From Sanderia malayensis (lineage: Eukaryota > Cnidaria > Scyphozoa > Semaeostomeae > Pelagiidae), in NCBI GenBank assembly GCA_013076295.1, contig RQOL01000729.1, positions 2,976,001 through 3,040,000 on the forward strand: a DNA stretch of 64,000 bases, in the 5' to 3' direction. Of this stretch, positions 42,421 to 53,329 are shown in pieces. Numbering within the stretch: the stretch's first letter is position 1; the number at the start of each line of letters is the position of its first letter. The position numbers and the translations under genes were made by a program. The notes under the pieces were generated by a model, which was not told the DNA's origin, ran no database searches, and saw only the letters and a list, made by a program, of their open reading frames with translations.

Positions 42421-42970
42421 AAAATGTACCATCATCAAAATACTCATCATCAACATCATCATGATTTCCTCTACATTCCAACAGCGCTTTGTTGTCGCCG
42501 TCGTGCACGGCGGCTTTCAACAGATTCGAATAGCTTTCCACCGCATCGATCGTGGGAAACACCTGGGCCACGATGTTCGTGATGCGAATCACCATGGCGT
42601 CTTAGTCGTGCTGATCGAGTTGATTTTGCAATGCATTAAAGAAAATCTGTTGCCTTCAACTCGTCTGATCTCGAGACAGGTGCTCATTGAAGTAAGAAGT
42701 CGACAACTAATCTGTCTTTCTTTTGTAGATCAAAAAACCGAACCCCAACAACAGTTTGTAATGCGTCTGATGACGGACGCCAGCAAAGATCTCTCTGAAC
42801 GCTCTTTCCAGCTGTTCCTCTAACGACACCTTTTGCACGAGATTCACTGTAATCCATTGAATTTCTCCACCCTCTATGTCGACCACATACTCCTGCTGCA
42901 ACCCTTTAATGTACTCTTCGCGAATGTTGACCCGTGCAGCGTTGGCCAAACGTTTCTCGTCCACCACCAC

Positions 42971-45637
42971 TAGTAGGGTCGAGATTTACGGTCCCCGTGA
43001 CAACTTTTAGTAGACGTTGTTTTGAAGATTGCTTTTGGTATTTTAAAGTATGCTCTACAAAATGAGCCTGGGTACATTTTGCTTTTGAATGAGCGTTGCC
43101 CGGAAATGACGTCACAACATGGGCACTTGAAAAATCTGTTTTACGGTCATAACTTGAGACTGGGAAGTCAAATTCATCAAAGTGATACACCATTCGACTT
43201 CTCCTGCGAAAAGCTTTCGACTGATGTACATTAGATCACATTTTGCTGTTGTCAGCAACTTCTGTTATGACGTCACTGATTAACATTACAAACGAGATAA
43301 TGAGAACACGTTTCTATTATAACTGACATCCAAAATATATTACGTGTTGAAGTCACAGTCTTAAAAGAAATAACTTAACAGAAATAACCTTGCGAGATAC
43401 AAACAACGAAAGAAGCCAGAGAAAGGATGTCCATGATGATATTCAAGAAAACAGTGAATGGAGGAAATTTGTTCATGTTCTTTGTGAACAAATACGATTA
43501 TCTGATTCAGAGATGGCAAAGTATTGGCTCTCATATCTAGAGATAGTTGAAGTTCTCTTCTTGAATTACCACGCACTAAGATCTCAACATTGGGAAGAGT
43601 ACCTATTGTCTCTTTGCTTGATGCTTCCATGGATGGCGGTGTATGATAGAATAAATTACACTCGATACATGACACTGTATTGGGCAGACATGATGAATCT
43701 GACAGATGAGCAGCGATAGTTCATGAAGAATGGGATGTACTGTGCCTCAATCAGTGGACGTCCCTTCAGCGGATTGCCCTTTGACCAATGGATAGAGATG
43801 ACTATGAACAAAGGCTCTAAGATAAAATCTGGTTGGTTGGGTTTACTAAAACCGAGAGCATGTTGTACACGCACACTAAAACGATAAGCAAGATTGAATC
43901 AACACGTCAAGCTCGCCATGCCGCTGCAAACATCAAGAGATTTTAGCCATTCTGAAAACTCTACAGCAAATTTAAGGATTGACGAGGAGCATGTACAAGA
44001 CAAAAGCTGCTGCATACAAGAATGGAACTGTGATCCTTTTGACGAGCAACACAAGAACCTTCAATCACTTGAATCTGGATTGCTTGCATCCCCAATTCTT
44101 GTTGAAAATTTCCAAAGTGCATACAAAAAAGGTGAAATACAGGTCCAGTCATTTTTAAAAGAAAGATTTTTTTCAAAAGAGAGGCCGATATCAGACACAA
44201 TAAAGAACAAGGGTGGCTGCAATTTCACCACACAAAAGAAGCCACAAGGCACAGCCTCTGCAAACCAGATGAAAACAAGTGTCATGGAAAACAAAGCAAT
44301 GGTAAGAGTTTTTCTACACAACAAGGGAGAAATGCGTCAACTTGAAGAACTCAGCTGTGAGCCCAGAATTGGAATGCCATCACCACGAAGCTGATACAAG
44401 GCTGTTCTTTCATGCCTCTAAAGTGCTCTCGCAATGCTAAAACCCGGTCATGATCAACAGTGAAGATACGGATGTTGTTGCAATTGCTGCACATGCTGCC
44501 CATGAGCTTCCTGGTCAAATGATGTTGTACCGGAAAGGCCATCTATTTGATTGTCACCAAATGTGTTCTTCAGAGCTAGCTTCAGTTCTCGTGCAACTAC
44601 ATGCCTTCACAGGTGCAGATGCAATCAGTGGTTTCTTTGGTCTTGGAAAAGTCTCAGTGCTGGAAAAAGCGAAAAAAACTCCAGAGTTTGCCAGTTTGAT
44701 TTCTGATCTTGGATTGCAAGTTGAACTATGTCCACACCCTATGCAAACATTAACGCAATTTACTATTAACTGTATCTATCGTGATGTATCAAGCCAGTCT
44801 CTTGCAGAAGCAAGACCCTCAAAATGGCTTTCAATAAAAAAGAAGAGTACAGAGAGGCTTCCTCCTGATGAAGACTAATTGGCACAATATTGTCGAAGAG
44901 CAAATTACCAATGTTACATTTGGAGGCATTCTAACATAGGAAATCCTGCTTCATCTCTTTATCGCATGGATGGAAGTTCAGTTCAGCAGGGCTGTTAGAA
45001 CCAGCTCTGTCAACACTGCAAGCTATCCCAGATGATGTCAAATCTAAGAGCTGATCGCCCCAACAAACAAGATGTCGGAAACATGGACTGGGAATCCGAA
45101 TCAGATTCTGATGTGCTTTCTGACAGTGACTCAGAACAAGATGATGCAACTGATGTTCTTGATTTCTAGATCTGCACTTCATGTTAGTAAACCATCTGCC
45201 ACAGTTAACAAACACTTACTTTAATTATAATCAGTTATTTCTGTTAAGACAGTGACTTCAACATGTAATATATTTTGGATGTCAGTTATAATAGAAATGT
45301 GTTCTCATTATCTCGTTTGTAATGCCAATCAGTGACGTCATAGCATAATTTGCTGACATCAGCAAAGTGTGATTTAATGTACATCAATCAAAAGCTTTTC
45401 GCACGAGGAGTCAAATGGTGTATCACTTTCATGAATTTGACATCCCAGTCTCAAGTTATGACCGTAAAACAGATTTTTCAAGTGCCAATGTTGTGACGTC
45501 ATTTCCGGGGAACGCCAATTCAAAATCAAAATGTACCCAGGCTAATTGTGTAGAGCATACTTCAAAATACCAAAATCAATCTTCAAAACAACGTCTACCA
45601 ATAGTTGTCATTGGGACTGTAAATTTCGACCCTACTA
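42971..45637. mobile_element. 2.67-kb transposon with 390-bp terminal inverted repeats, nested in the Polinton
   Basis: Positions 42971-43360 and 45248-45637 are inverse complements with scattered differences, both 390 bp long, with outer ends tagtagggtcgaRatttac. The insert is bounded by CAC (42968-42970 and 45638-45640). Removing it with one CAC restores a common frame across the insertion site on the minus strand. Between the repeats lies a plus-strand ORF of the HAFTG family. The long repeats contain tgacgtca palindromes. Confidence 0.9.
43390..44878 (+). pseudogene. HAFTG-motif protein encoded by the nested transposon
   Basis: Three plus-strand ORFs in order. The first (43390-43719) has WLSYLEIVEVLFLNYHALRS and INYTRYMTLYWADMM. 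A linking frame reads GRPFSGLPFDQWIEMTMNKG. The second is 43894-44394. The third (44450-44878) has DTDVVAIAAHAAHELPGQMM and LVQLHAFTGADAISGFFGLG. The block order matches the family fragments at 18.6-21.0 kb. DTDVV plus HAFTGAD are the most conserved points and could be metal-binding acidic residues of a nuclease-like fold (inference). Being flanked by 390-bp inverted repeats, it may be the element's transposase-related or accessory protein. Stops at 43718 and 44392 break it. Confidence 0.6.
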
Positions 45638-45713
45638 CACCTCCGCACTGCCGTTGTTTGCCACCGCCGCTCCTCTCAGAGCATCGAACTTGTCCTGGAC
45701 TTTCTTTTGAATT

Positions 45714-46259
45714 TTGCCCGAAGCCCCAAATGAGAGTGTCGCAGTCGACCCTCCACGGCTTGTGTTTGTACATAATCTTCTCACCATCGTACAATTCAAA
45801 CCGAAACAAAAAGCCGACACCAACTGCACCACCTGGTTTCACCACAACACCTTCCAAGATCTCTTCAAATGCATCCACGCCTTGGCAGTAAAACCGTTCG
45901 CCCGCATGTGCCTGTCAGAAAGTCTCAAACTATTCAATGCACATCGCAACCAAATGGGCTGCATCCTAGACACCAACCCGGTTGACGAATTGTTTGCCGC
46001 CTTTTCTACACCTCATCATCAGCATCATCATCATCATCATCAGCGGCAACACGGATTGGCAGCTGCTTTGGCTCCGGCTCCTCTGCAACAGCAGCAGCGG
46101 CAGGAATTGCAGAAGGACAAACACGACGACAAACAGGGCATGACGACGAAACCATGCCCAGTGCAAGCACTGTTCGAGCATGTGGCAATCTGTCACAAAC
46201 ACAAATGTTCGCCGCTCCTCTCTCTCTTGCAGCAGCGTCGTCTTCAATTCCCTTGGTGA
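45714..46259 (+). CDS. Hypothetical plus-strand ORF with His/Gln tracts
   Basis: 181 codons. The first half looks protein-like (LTIVQFKPKQKADTNCTTWF, FKCIHALAVKPFARMCLSES). The second has a His run (QHHHHHHQRQ) and Gln runs, then a Cys/His-containing tail (CPVQALFEHVAICHKHKCSP). It overlaps the minus-strand gene at 45576-45878 by about 165 bp, so one of the two readings must be wrong in that stretch or the genes are convergent and overlapping. No family is recognised. Confidence 0.4.
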   Translation: MPEAPNESVAVDPPRLVFVHNLLTIVQFKPKQKADTNCTTWFHHNTFQDLFKCIHALAVKPFARMCLSESLKLFNAHRNQMGCILDTNPVDELFAAFSTPHHQHHHHHHQRQHGLAAALAPAPLQQQQRQELQKDKHDDKQGMTTKPCPVQALFEHVAICHKHKCSPLLSLLQQRRLQFPW

Positions 46260-46359
46260 TGGTGCTGCTGCTGCACCTCCCGTAATGATGACCAAAAGAG
46301 GCATCATCAACGACAAATTCAACGGTGAAAAAATGATCGACGGCACCAAACAATTTTCC

Positions 46360-47060
46360 TTGTCCTTGTCACTGGCCCTTCAGGCGTTGTCAAAATCTCT
46401 TCCAACAGTGCTGAAATTGATGACGGCGATGACATCATTGCAACAGCTACAAAACAGAAAGATTATCTACTATCCACAACTTTCATGCACCACGGTCAAT
46501 GCAACAAAAAGTTCATCAACATCTACTGTCGCGAAACACACACACTCGACAATGCCGACATTGTACATCAAACCTTGCTTAACGAACATGTGAACAAACA
46601 CAAAGATATCCACTTTGTCTCTCACCACCACCACCATCCCGGAAACTGTTCCAGCAGTGGTGATAAAACAAAAACAAACAAAAAACGCAAACGTTCCTCT
46701 ACACCAGCAGCACCACCACCACCACGGCCTCGAAAAACAACAACATCAACCAAAGACGACTCACAGTCCACCACAGCAACAGCGGCGGCAACAGCAGCAA
46801 TAGTAGTAACTGAATCTCCCTTCTCCTCCTCCTCCTCCTCCTCTTGTTCCTCTTGTTGCTCTTGTTCCTCATCTGCAACGTCTTCAGAAGAAGGAGATGA
46901 TGCACCAGCTCCTCCACCTTCATGGATACGCAAAAAAATCACAAAAGGCAAAGAAAAAACATCACACTTGAAAGATGATCGCCAACTAACTAACAAAACA
47001 CATTCGCTTCAATTTATTTATATATTCTTTCACCCATTGATTCATTCATCGTTTTTTCAC
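46360..47060 (+). pseudogene. Hypothetical plus-strand Polinton ORF, low-complexity
   Basis: From about 46360 sense reads FLVLVTGPSGVVKISSNSAE, then IIATATKQKDYLLSTTFMHH, KKFINIYCRETHTLDNADIV and HQTLLNEHVNKHKDI. It then passes into Lys/Arg, Pro, Thr, Ala and Ser runs ending SWIRKKITKGKEKTSHLKDD. The GPSGVVK phrase superficially resembles a Walker A loop but lacks the required G-K-S/T. The frame is broken before 46485. No family assigned. Confidence 0.35.
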
Positions 47061-47114
47061 AATATACGTCTCACAAAAGTAGTTGTTGTCTTCTCCTCTC
47101 ACTCTCTACTCCTA

Positions 47115-47330
47115 AGTAACAGCGCGAAAAACGCCTTGACAACAGCGAAAAACTCCCTGGACAACAGGGGAAAACTCCCTGGACAACAATGGAAAACTCC
47201 TCGACAACAGCGAAAAACCCAAACAATAGCGAAAAACCTTAAACAATAGCAAAAAACCCTGCACAATAGTGGAAACTTCCTTAGCAGGAGCGAAAAAATT
47301 CCTAGACAACAATGAAACCTCTAAAGACCA
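47115..47330. repeat. Imperfect ~20-30 bp repeats, right copy of the paired block
   Basis: Eight or nine variants of caacagcgaaaaactccctgg follow one another, the inverse orientation of the block at 25.32-25.50 kb. They lie directly upstream of a TATA-driven plus-strand gene, so an enhancer role is plausible. They might alternatively be an internal satellite. Confidence 0.55.
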
Positions 47331-47404
47331 ATATCGGCAAACTCTCCTCAAGCACAACACAATAGCATCAATTCAAAACAACCAACCCTTTGTTCTTCTC
47401 AAGT

Positions 47405-47411
47405 GTATAAA
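47405..47411 (+). promoter_or_regulatory. TATA box of the 47.5-kb plus-strand gene
   Basis: TATAAAA at 47405-47411 is followed about 30 bp later by an initiator-like tcagtca and, 70 bp later, by ATG 47480. Repeat motifs end about 75 bp upstream. This is the best core promoter seen in the element. Confidence 0.65.
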
Positions 47412-47479
47412 ACGAGACTCAGTCACAGAGAAAATCAGTCAGTTGTTCATGAACACACGCACACACAACAGCAAACAAC

Positions 47480-48019
47480 ATGGCTGATGATGAACAACCC
47501 ACTATTGCTGCCAATACTACTGTTTTTCAAACTCTCAATGCCAATGCTGCTGCCGCAGCTCAAAATATACTACAAATGAACTACGATTTTTTCGCACAAA
47601 AACTGAAAAAAAACAAGTATCCACCTACGTTTGAAAAAACCTTCCAACAGCTACATGATCACCTCATCCAGAACAGCAAACAGAACGCAAAACTTCTGAA
47701 ACACCAAGAGCTGCAAATCGCATTTCTCAACATGAAACTCGCAACAAAGAAACAGAACAATCAACAGTTGAGAAAAAAATTTCAATGACATTGATTCCAG
47801 CAAAACAAGCACCGTCTTGCTCCTGGTGCGACGATCAACAATGCCCCATTCGTCGTCATCGTCTGTATTGTCGTCATCGCAATAAAGCATCAACACCAAT
47901 ATTCAAACAACAACACAACGACAACAACAAAGACACAAACAACAAAAATACCATGTCATCTATCAATGATAATGATGATGATGATGATAATGATGATGAT
48001 GATAAGGATGATGATGATA

Positions 48020-48051
<32 letters not shown>

Positions 48052-48226
48052 AAGAATGATGGTTTCCCCCCATCAACAATCATCCCAACATTTTCGACTG
48101 CGATTACGAAGAAGAATCCCCAAATGAAAAAAAAGATGAAGAAGAAAAAGAAGACAAAGACGATAATGATGAACTGACCAAAGTATTCATTCAATTCAAC
48201 AGACGCATGGAAAGTTACAACTTCTA
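47480..48226 (+). pseudogene. Coiled-coil/acidic Polinton protein
   Basis: The ATG at 47480 opens 102 codons (MADDEQPTIAANTTVFQTLN) with a long helical Gln/Lys/Asn-rich stretch, stopping at TGA. Sense then runs through a frame with a poly-Asp block (47950-48050, gat repeats) and ends in a third frame as NIFDCDYEEESPNEKKDEEE and VFIQFNRRMESYNF at 48226. It may be one gene with two frame breaks, or two overlapping ones (ATGA overlap at 47785). No family. The strong TATA box suggests high expression. Confidence 0.5.
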
Positions 48227-48417
48227 ACACGTAACTACATATAAATATATATATATATAACTTCATTCAATATTCGTATTGTACAATTATTATTACATGT
48301 CTTTACAAACCCTATCGCAAAACCTCCTTCTCCTCTTCCTCCTCCTCCTTTCTTCACATAAGGACAAATATCTTTTTTCCATATGCGAACAACATTCCAT
48401 CCGTACCAATGGATGGA

Positions 48418-51276
48418 TCAAAGTGCTGTCATCATATCCTTTAGAATTTCATCAATAGCTTGACGACTATTTATGAAGAACCAATCATTATGATGAAAAC
48501 GCACCTCTTGATTTCCAGAGTTCACATGAACTGGTGAAATGCCTTTCTCTGCATTCGTCCCCCCCCCCAAAACCGCATTTTTTACGTATACTGCTTTCGT
48601 AACACGTAATTTAAAATGCTTAATTGTTGCTTCCAAGTCAATTTTTGACTTCATGAGAATGCTTCAATTTTATCTTTGTGGTTTTTATAAAAACCCTCCA
48701 TACAATTTGTTCCACATGGGCATGTCCACAACTGAAATTGGTATACAAAAAAAACCCAAATGGACGTGAACTAAAATAGATAAAACTATCTCTATCCGTG
48801 TAACATAACTTCTTGAAGATGACATTGAGAAATGCAAGTTTCATTTGCGAGCAAGTGTTCAATGTTGAATCGAAATGTGAACTGAAATACTTTGAATGCC
48901 TGTTTACATATCTCTAACAACTACTTTGCTGCAAATTTTCAGCATATGCCAGAGTTGCAAGAAATTGACACGCCACCTTTTTTGTATCCTCCCAAGCAGA
49001 CATTTTGAAGCAAATCGAATGAAAAAAATTCATCTATGAATTGCGTTTCCTTTCCTTTGTTTCAAAATGTAACAGAAGACGACAACTATCCACTTCTTGA
49101 AGAGAGAGAGAGTCACTTCCACATTTCTTTTCTCTTCTTGCCAAAGTCACAACTTTTTCGTTCACAATAATCAAAAACACCCCTCTCGGAATGGAATCCT
49201 CAAAAGACATGAAACGATTTCATCTTTTCTTTAGAAATCGTTCCATCTTGGATAGGAAACCTTTCACGAATTTCGATTTTCTCAAGGGCTTCATTTTCTC
49301 CCCTGAATCATTCTCCTTCCAACGTGTAATTTGCTCTCTTGCGAGTAAAAAACAAAAACGTGCCATGTCAACTGCTCTGCTGTTTTCTGAATCAGCGATT
49401 TTAATCATTCCGTTCTCATTGATTGATACCATCTGAGGAATCATAATGCCAAGATCTTTTTTCTTTATTGTGCAAAAATGCTCGTCCATCAAATAGATTT
49501 GAAAATTTCTTCGATCTTGAACTCCCCATCTTCCAGGGTTTTCATATTTTCTAGAAAAAAAGTTGTCTCATCCTCTTCCACCACCTAACATATCAATGGA
49601 AGCTCGTTTGTGTGTCCAAGCTTTTTTATCTTGGAGACTCTTTTTTCAGTATTTTCTCATCAGCATCATTTCTTCACCAGTACGTTTCACGGTCTTCTCA
49701 GTGATTGTGTAGATTTTGTATTCTTGATTTGCTTTCTTGTTGTGCACATGAATGTTTATCATCGTTTATGCAATTGTATTGCATTTAACAATGCGGAATC
49801 CGTCTGCTTCTCCCCCTCTCTCCTACCTCTCGCACACCTTTTCTGGTTCTGAGATCATCTCAGAACAAGAGGAGATGTACAAGAAGTGCACGATGTGCGT
49901 GCAATTCATGTTCACTTCTGTGTTCACAGCAAAATCATACTTTGCTATCCTCTTCTTCCTCTTCCCTTTTTCCAGATAACTATTTTAGTACCTTTCTGGA
50001 AATCATGAAAATAACTCTTCTTCAAACTGTCTAAATTTTTATTATTGATAAAAATACGAAATGGAACCCAGCATTTGGATACATGTTGTTTCTACAAATG
50101 AAACATTTCTTTGTTTTGTTTCATTTTCAAAATGTTTAAGAACAAATACTCATTTCTCCTTAATCATTTTGTTGATGAAACACTATTCCTGCTGATGTGT
50201 TTCTTCATTTTTTCTATCAAAATACGAATGCACATCAACAAGAATAAATAACAGTGCAATTTCTTATTCTTACCTCACTGCAAAGCTCTGTCAATTGTTA
50301 AATTTAAGAAACTTCTTCTTACATGTAAAATTGACTGAGCTTTGGTATCGGAAGCAAATGGAGGTACAAACAGCATCTTTACATTTCGATAATCTATCAT
50401 CATCTTCTAGCCACACACAGGCTATAAGTCATTATCCAGCTTCACTGCTATACTCATTGCTATAGCATTTCTGTGTCTTTACAATTTGACGAACGTTCTA
50501 AGTCTCCAAAATGTCCTAGTGATCTCGTTGATTTTGAGTTGTCTTTTTCTCTGTTACAATGTCTCCCCCCCCCCTGCTCAAGTTGAACGTAATTACACAA
50601 CCTTTCTTGTGATTGTCGATTTCTTTATCGTCAATTCACTGAGCAACTTTATCTTCTTCGTTGTTTTCTGCTACTTTCTGCTACATGAAAACAGTGTCTC
50701 ACTTTACACTCTGCACCATCCTTGCTAGTTTTCCATTTTCAAAGTTTGCTTTAAACGTCTTCTGGTGCAAATTCCTTATTCAAAGTGAAACTCTGTCTGC
50801 TGGCTAAAATAAAATCAAAGGAACTATCTTTCATTTTGTGCAGCATGTCTTCGACGATTTGTTCCACTGCTGCTGCAACTTCTCTCTGACAGGATTTTAT
50901 CATATCTTCGATCTTGTTCTGGGCACCCAACAGCTAATACCCCCTCTCATCCACGGATGATGATAATTTTAATTCTTCCAACAATTGCTTTTATTGTTGC
51001 GGTAATACACCACAGCATAATGTAAATATCATTAATATTTCAGGAAGCAAGCTTATGATAAAACTTTCATTCATGCTTTATATTACTTATATAGAGCATA
51101 AAGAAAAGTTTTATCATGTTCATGATTCGATTCCGGGTACAGTTCATGAGTAGGAAGAGTTCAACTGCAACAAAAGCTGGTCTGATGAAAAGCTTTTTCC
51201 ACAACTCTCCTTTGGTTTCTTGACACGTGTGCATAATAGATATGCCTAAACATGTCTTCCTCGTATGAATAGACAC
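48418..51276 (-). pseudogene. Decayed minus-strand gene block with a PolB motif C-like phrase
   Basis: Several minus frames can be strung together: FVAVELFLLMN (51.1 kb), KIEDMIKSCQREVAAAVEQI and DSSFDFILASRQSFTLNKEF (50.8 kb), a long frame MIKIADSENSRAVDMARFCF (49.4 kb) and SIPRGVFLIIVNEKVVTLAR. Near 48.80 kb comes KKLCYTDRDSFIYF, followed by KSKIDLEATIKHFKLRVTKA. The phrase at 48785-48802 matches family B polymerase motif C (YxDTDS) except Thr to Arg. I find neither motif A nor motif B nearby, so assignment to the element's polymerase is weak. Stops are frequent. Confidence 0.35.
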
Positions 51277-51576
51277 AAAACCAATTGAAAGGTTTTAAAA
51301 TTACAAAACAAATTCTTTCAAACTCAAATCCTTTTAATTCTTATTGCAACTTCCGCAGTTCTTTTCTTCCCTTTCTTCCCTTTCTTCTCTTTTCTTCTCT
51401 CCAATTCTCCTCCTTTAGTAATTCTTGCAATTGTCATTCATTATTATCATTATCACTCGAGTAATGAGTAATGAATGTAATGAATAGAAACAAAAACTAT
51501 GCTAGCAACCATTGTGATTTTTTATTTTCTTTTTTCTCTCGAACAATAAATATCAAACTCATTCTCTCAATGCGCA

Positions 51577-51586
51577 ATATAAATAG
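51577..51586 (+). promoter_or_regulatory. TATA box of the right-arm plus-strand gene
   Basis: ATATAAATAG at 51577-51586 lies about 57 bp upstream of ATG 51643. An initiator-like agtcaactcaacag lies between. The layout matches the 47.4-kb promoter. Confidence 0.6.
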
Positions 51587-51642
51587 AGACACCAGCAGTA
51601 GGGGCACAGTCAACTCAACAGCAGAACACAATCAACTGCATC

Positions 51643-52963
51643 ATGTTGACAACACGGAACGTTAACATTCTTCCTACTTCTGCTATGATTCGTCGTTTTC
51701 ACTTCAGCAGCCAATCCACATCATCAGCAGCAACGGCGGCGTCACAGAGACAGTATGAAATAAAACATTTCCGTCAAACGCTCTCTCAGCTGATGAAAGC
51801 CACAACAAACAACTGGAAAAATGGAACCTCGCAACGTAGGAATTGCTACAACAAGTCAATCAACTCATTCCACCTTCCAACAGCCTATGCTTCTGGTACA
51901 CTTGATACATAGTCACGCACGTAGAAACACCCACACACACCGGCCTTGCTCATTACTTCAACAACTGCTACAGCAACCTTCAACGCCAACTCCTCTTTGC
52001 AGCTAGTCAGCCGCACATGTCCCTCTTCACACAGAAACTCGTCCGGCGCTGCATTGCCAATCCACAAAAACAACACACTCATTTTGGCCCCTTATCCAAG
52101 AACAACTACAATACTTCATGCTACATCAAACAACACCGGAGTACAACACCGAGTACGTACCACAACTTCTCACTTTCGCCGATGTCTACATGCAAATGCC
52201 CGACTTTTCCATCGAGGCAAGTGAAGTCTACAACCTACAGCGAACACTGCCCTGCAATCTCTCCAACATCCTCCTGTATGAATTCAACGATTGCACCTGC
52301 TTCATCAAACACGATAATTCTCTACGCGACATCGAACTCACCGACTACTTCAAATGGTTCCCACAAGTCGGAGAGCGAGCCGTACACAGAGTCAAACTGG
52401 ACGAATTTGCAGACTTTCGCGCCTGGTTTTGACTCCTAAACAAATCATACGTTGAAATTCAACACAGCTTCTCCTCCCAAAAACACCTCGAAGTCAACTA
52501 CATCAGCCCCGATTTCCCAGCTTACAACTTCTGTTTCTACGGTTTCATAGACAAAGCCGAACTTGTCATCAAACTCGCCACATACCTAAAACTCCTACCT
52601 CTACACGACAAACAGTGGGCCAAAATGACCTACTCTATAACCTTCTACAACCCGTTCCTCACCTGGCGTTGCATGCCGCAAATATAGATAGCCGGCTTCT
52701 GCTGCTACTATGGCAACTCGAAGTATGTGATTGATGAAGACAATCAAGACCTCTTTCTTCGCAAATGCTTTGGACTGCTCCTGCAGAGTCCTACAAGAAA
52801 AACAACAAGAAGAAAATCAACAAGACGAAAATCAACAAGACGAAAATCAACAACCGACAAGAAGACAAATAATCTTGAAAATGCATCTCTCAGAATGGTG
52901 CTGCCCACACACTTTGCCGCGGCAGGGGGCTTTAACCTTTTCCTATTCTCTCTTTATGTATGA
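51643..52963 (+). pseudogene. Hypothetical right-arm Polinton protein
   Basis: The ATG at 51643 opens MLTTRNVNILPTSAMIRRFH and QYEIKHFRQTLSQLMKATTN. After breaks near 51830 and 52110 sense continues as EYVPQLLTFADVYMQMPDFS, LLYEFNDCTCFIKHDNSLRD and YFKWFPQVGERAVHRVKLDE (to TGA 52432). It then goes on in frame as LNKSYVEIQHSFSSQKHLEV, FCFYGFIDKAELVIKLATYL and YVIDEDNQDLFLRKCFGLLL. Near 52.82 kb a TRRKS unit repeats three times. About 430 residues in all. No family is recognised. It lies closest to the right terminal repeat. Confidence 0.5.
52815..52858. repeat. 15-bp tandem repeat inside the right-arm gene
   Basis: caacaagacgaaaat is repeated about three times, encoding TRRKS repeats in one frame and QDENQ repeats in another. 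It is a local expansion that changes the C-terminal region of the gene. Confidence 0.7.
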
Positions 52964-53198
52964 CGACTACGCCTCGGGATTTAAACTTCCCCCACATCGG
53001 GGCATTCCCCCAGGGGTATTCTCCTCGCACGTCACGCCCCAACTTTCTCCGCATCACATCAAAACATTCCCCTATGATTGTTCCCCTCATGTGTCCTCCC
53101 AGCGTCCTCCATACCATACATGTGATTCTACGCCCTACCAGTTCCCCTCCCTCCAAAGCACGCCTTCCCAACCTCCCCTAACTCATTTAATCATTACG

Positions 53199-53329
53199 TC
53201 ATTTTCCCGCCATTATTCCACCATTATTACATCATTTTCTCACCAGCCTCGCTATCATGCACTTCTACCCTCCCTCAGCCTCCTTCGTCAAGGCGGTGGT
53301 TACCTAAAGCTCCGTGTATATATACTACT
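53199..53329. repeat. Polinton right terminal inverted repeat
   Basis: Inverse complement of the left end: ctcgctatcatgcacttc, ccctcagcctccttcgtca and the terminal cgtgtatatatactact match the left copy with a few changes. GATAGG follows at 53330-53335, identical to the hexamer left of the element. Confidence 0.88.

Larger units (their letters stand above)
42430..45878 (-). pseudogene. Polinton minus-strand gene split by a transposon (resembles the domain before PolB)
   Basis: The right part (45635-45878) gives FEEILEGVVVKPGGAVGVGF and a second frame ending SGKIQKKVQDKFDALRG…AEV. The left part continues with VVDEKRLANAARVNIREEYI, SLEEQLERAFREIFAGVRHQ and THYKLLLGFGFLIYKRKTD. It then runs through stops to QIFFNALQNQLDQHD and MVIRITNIVAQVFPTIDAVE. 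The pattern 'LE.Q…AF…YKL…FGF…YF' resembles the conserved segment that precedes the polymerase domain in some Polinton PolB proteins; this is tentative. The transposon at 42971-45637 interrupts it in phase. A convergent plus-strand ORF overlaps the right part. Confidence 0.45.
22653..53329. mobile_element. Complete Polinton/Maverick (adintovirus-like) element, 30.7 kb
   Basis: The element begins agcagtatatttacacg and ends cgtgtatatatactact. It has imperfect inverted repeats at its ends and is flanked by identical GATAGG hexamers, the 6-bp target duplication and AG…CT termini known for Polintons. It carries integrase, protease, major capsid, minor-capsid-like and ATPase genes on the minus strand. 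A 2,667-bp transposon and a repeat of about 320 bp are nested inside. Most genes contain frame breaks, so it is a fossil provirus or transposon rather than an active copy. Confidence 0.92.

Noticed and set aside
46360..46420. Walker A-like phrase GPSGVVK on the plus strand, possibly the missing ATPase N-terminus
   Set aside because: It lacks GK(S/T), lies on the opposite strand from the ATPase C-terminal half, and downstream residues do not follow the ATPase pattern.
50041..50080. NMYPNAG phrase as PolB motif A (DxxSLYP)
   Set aside because: The required Asp is absent and neighbouring residues do not fit. It is a chance match.
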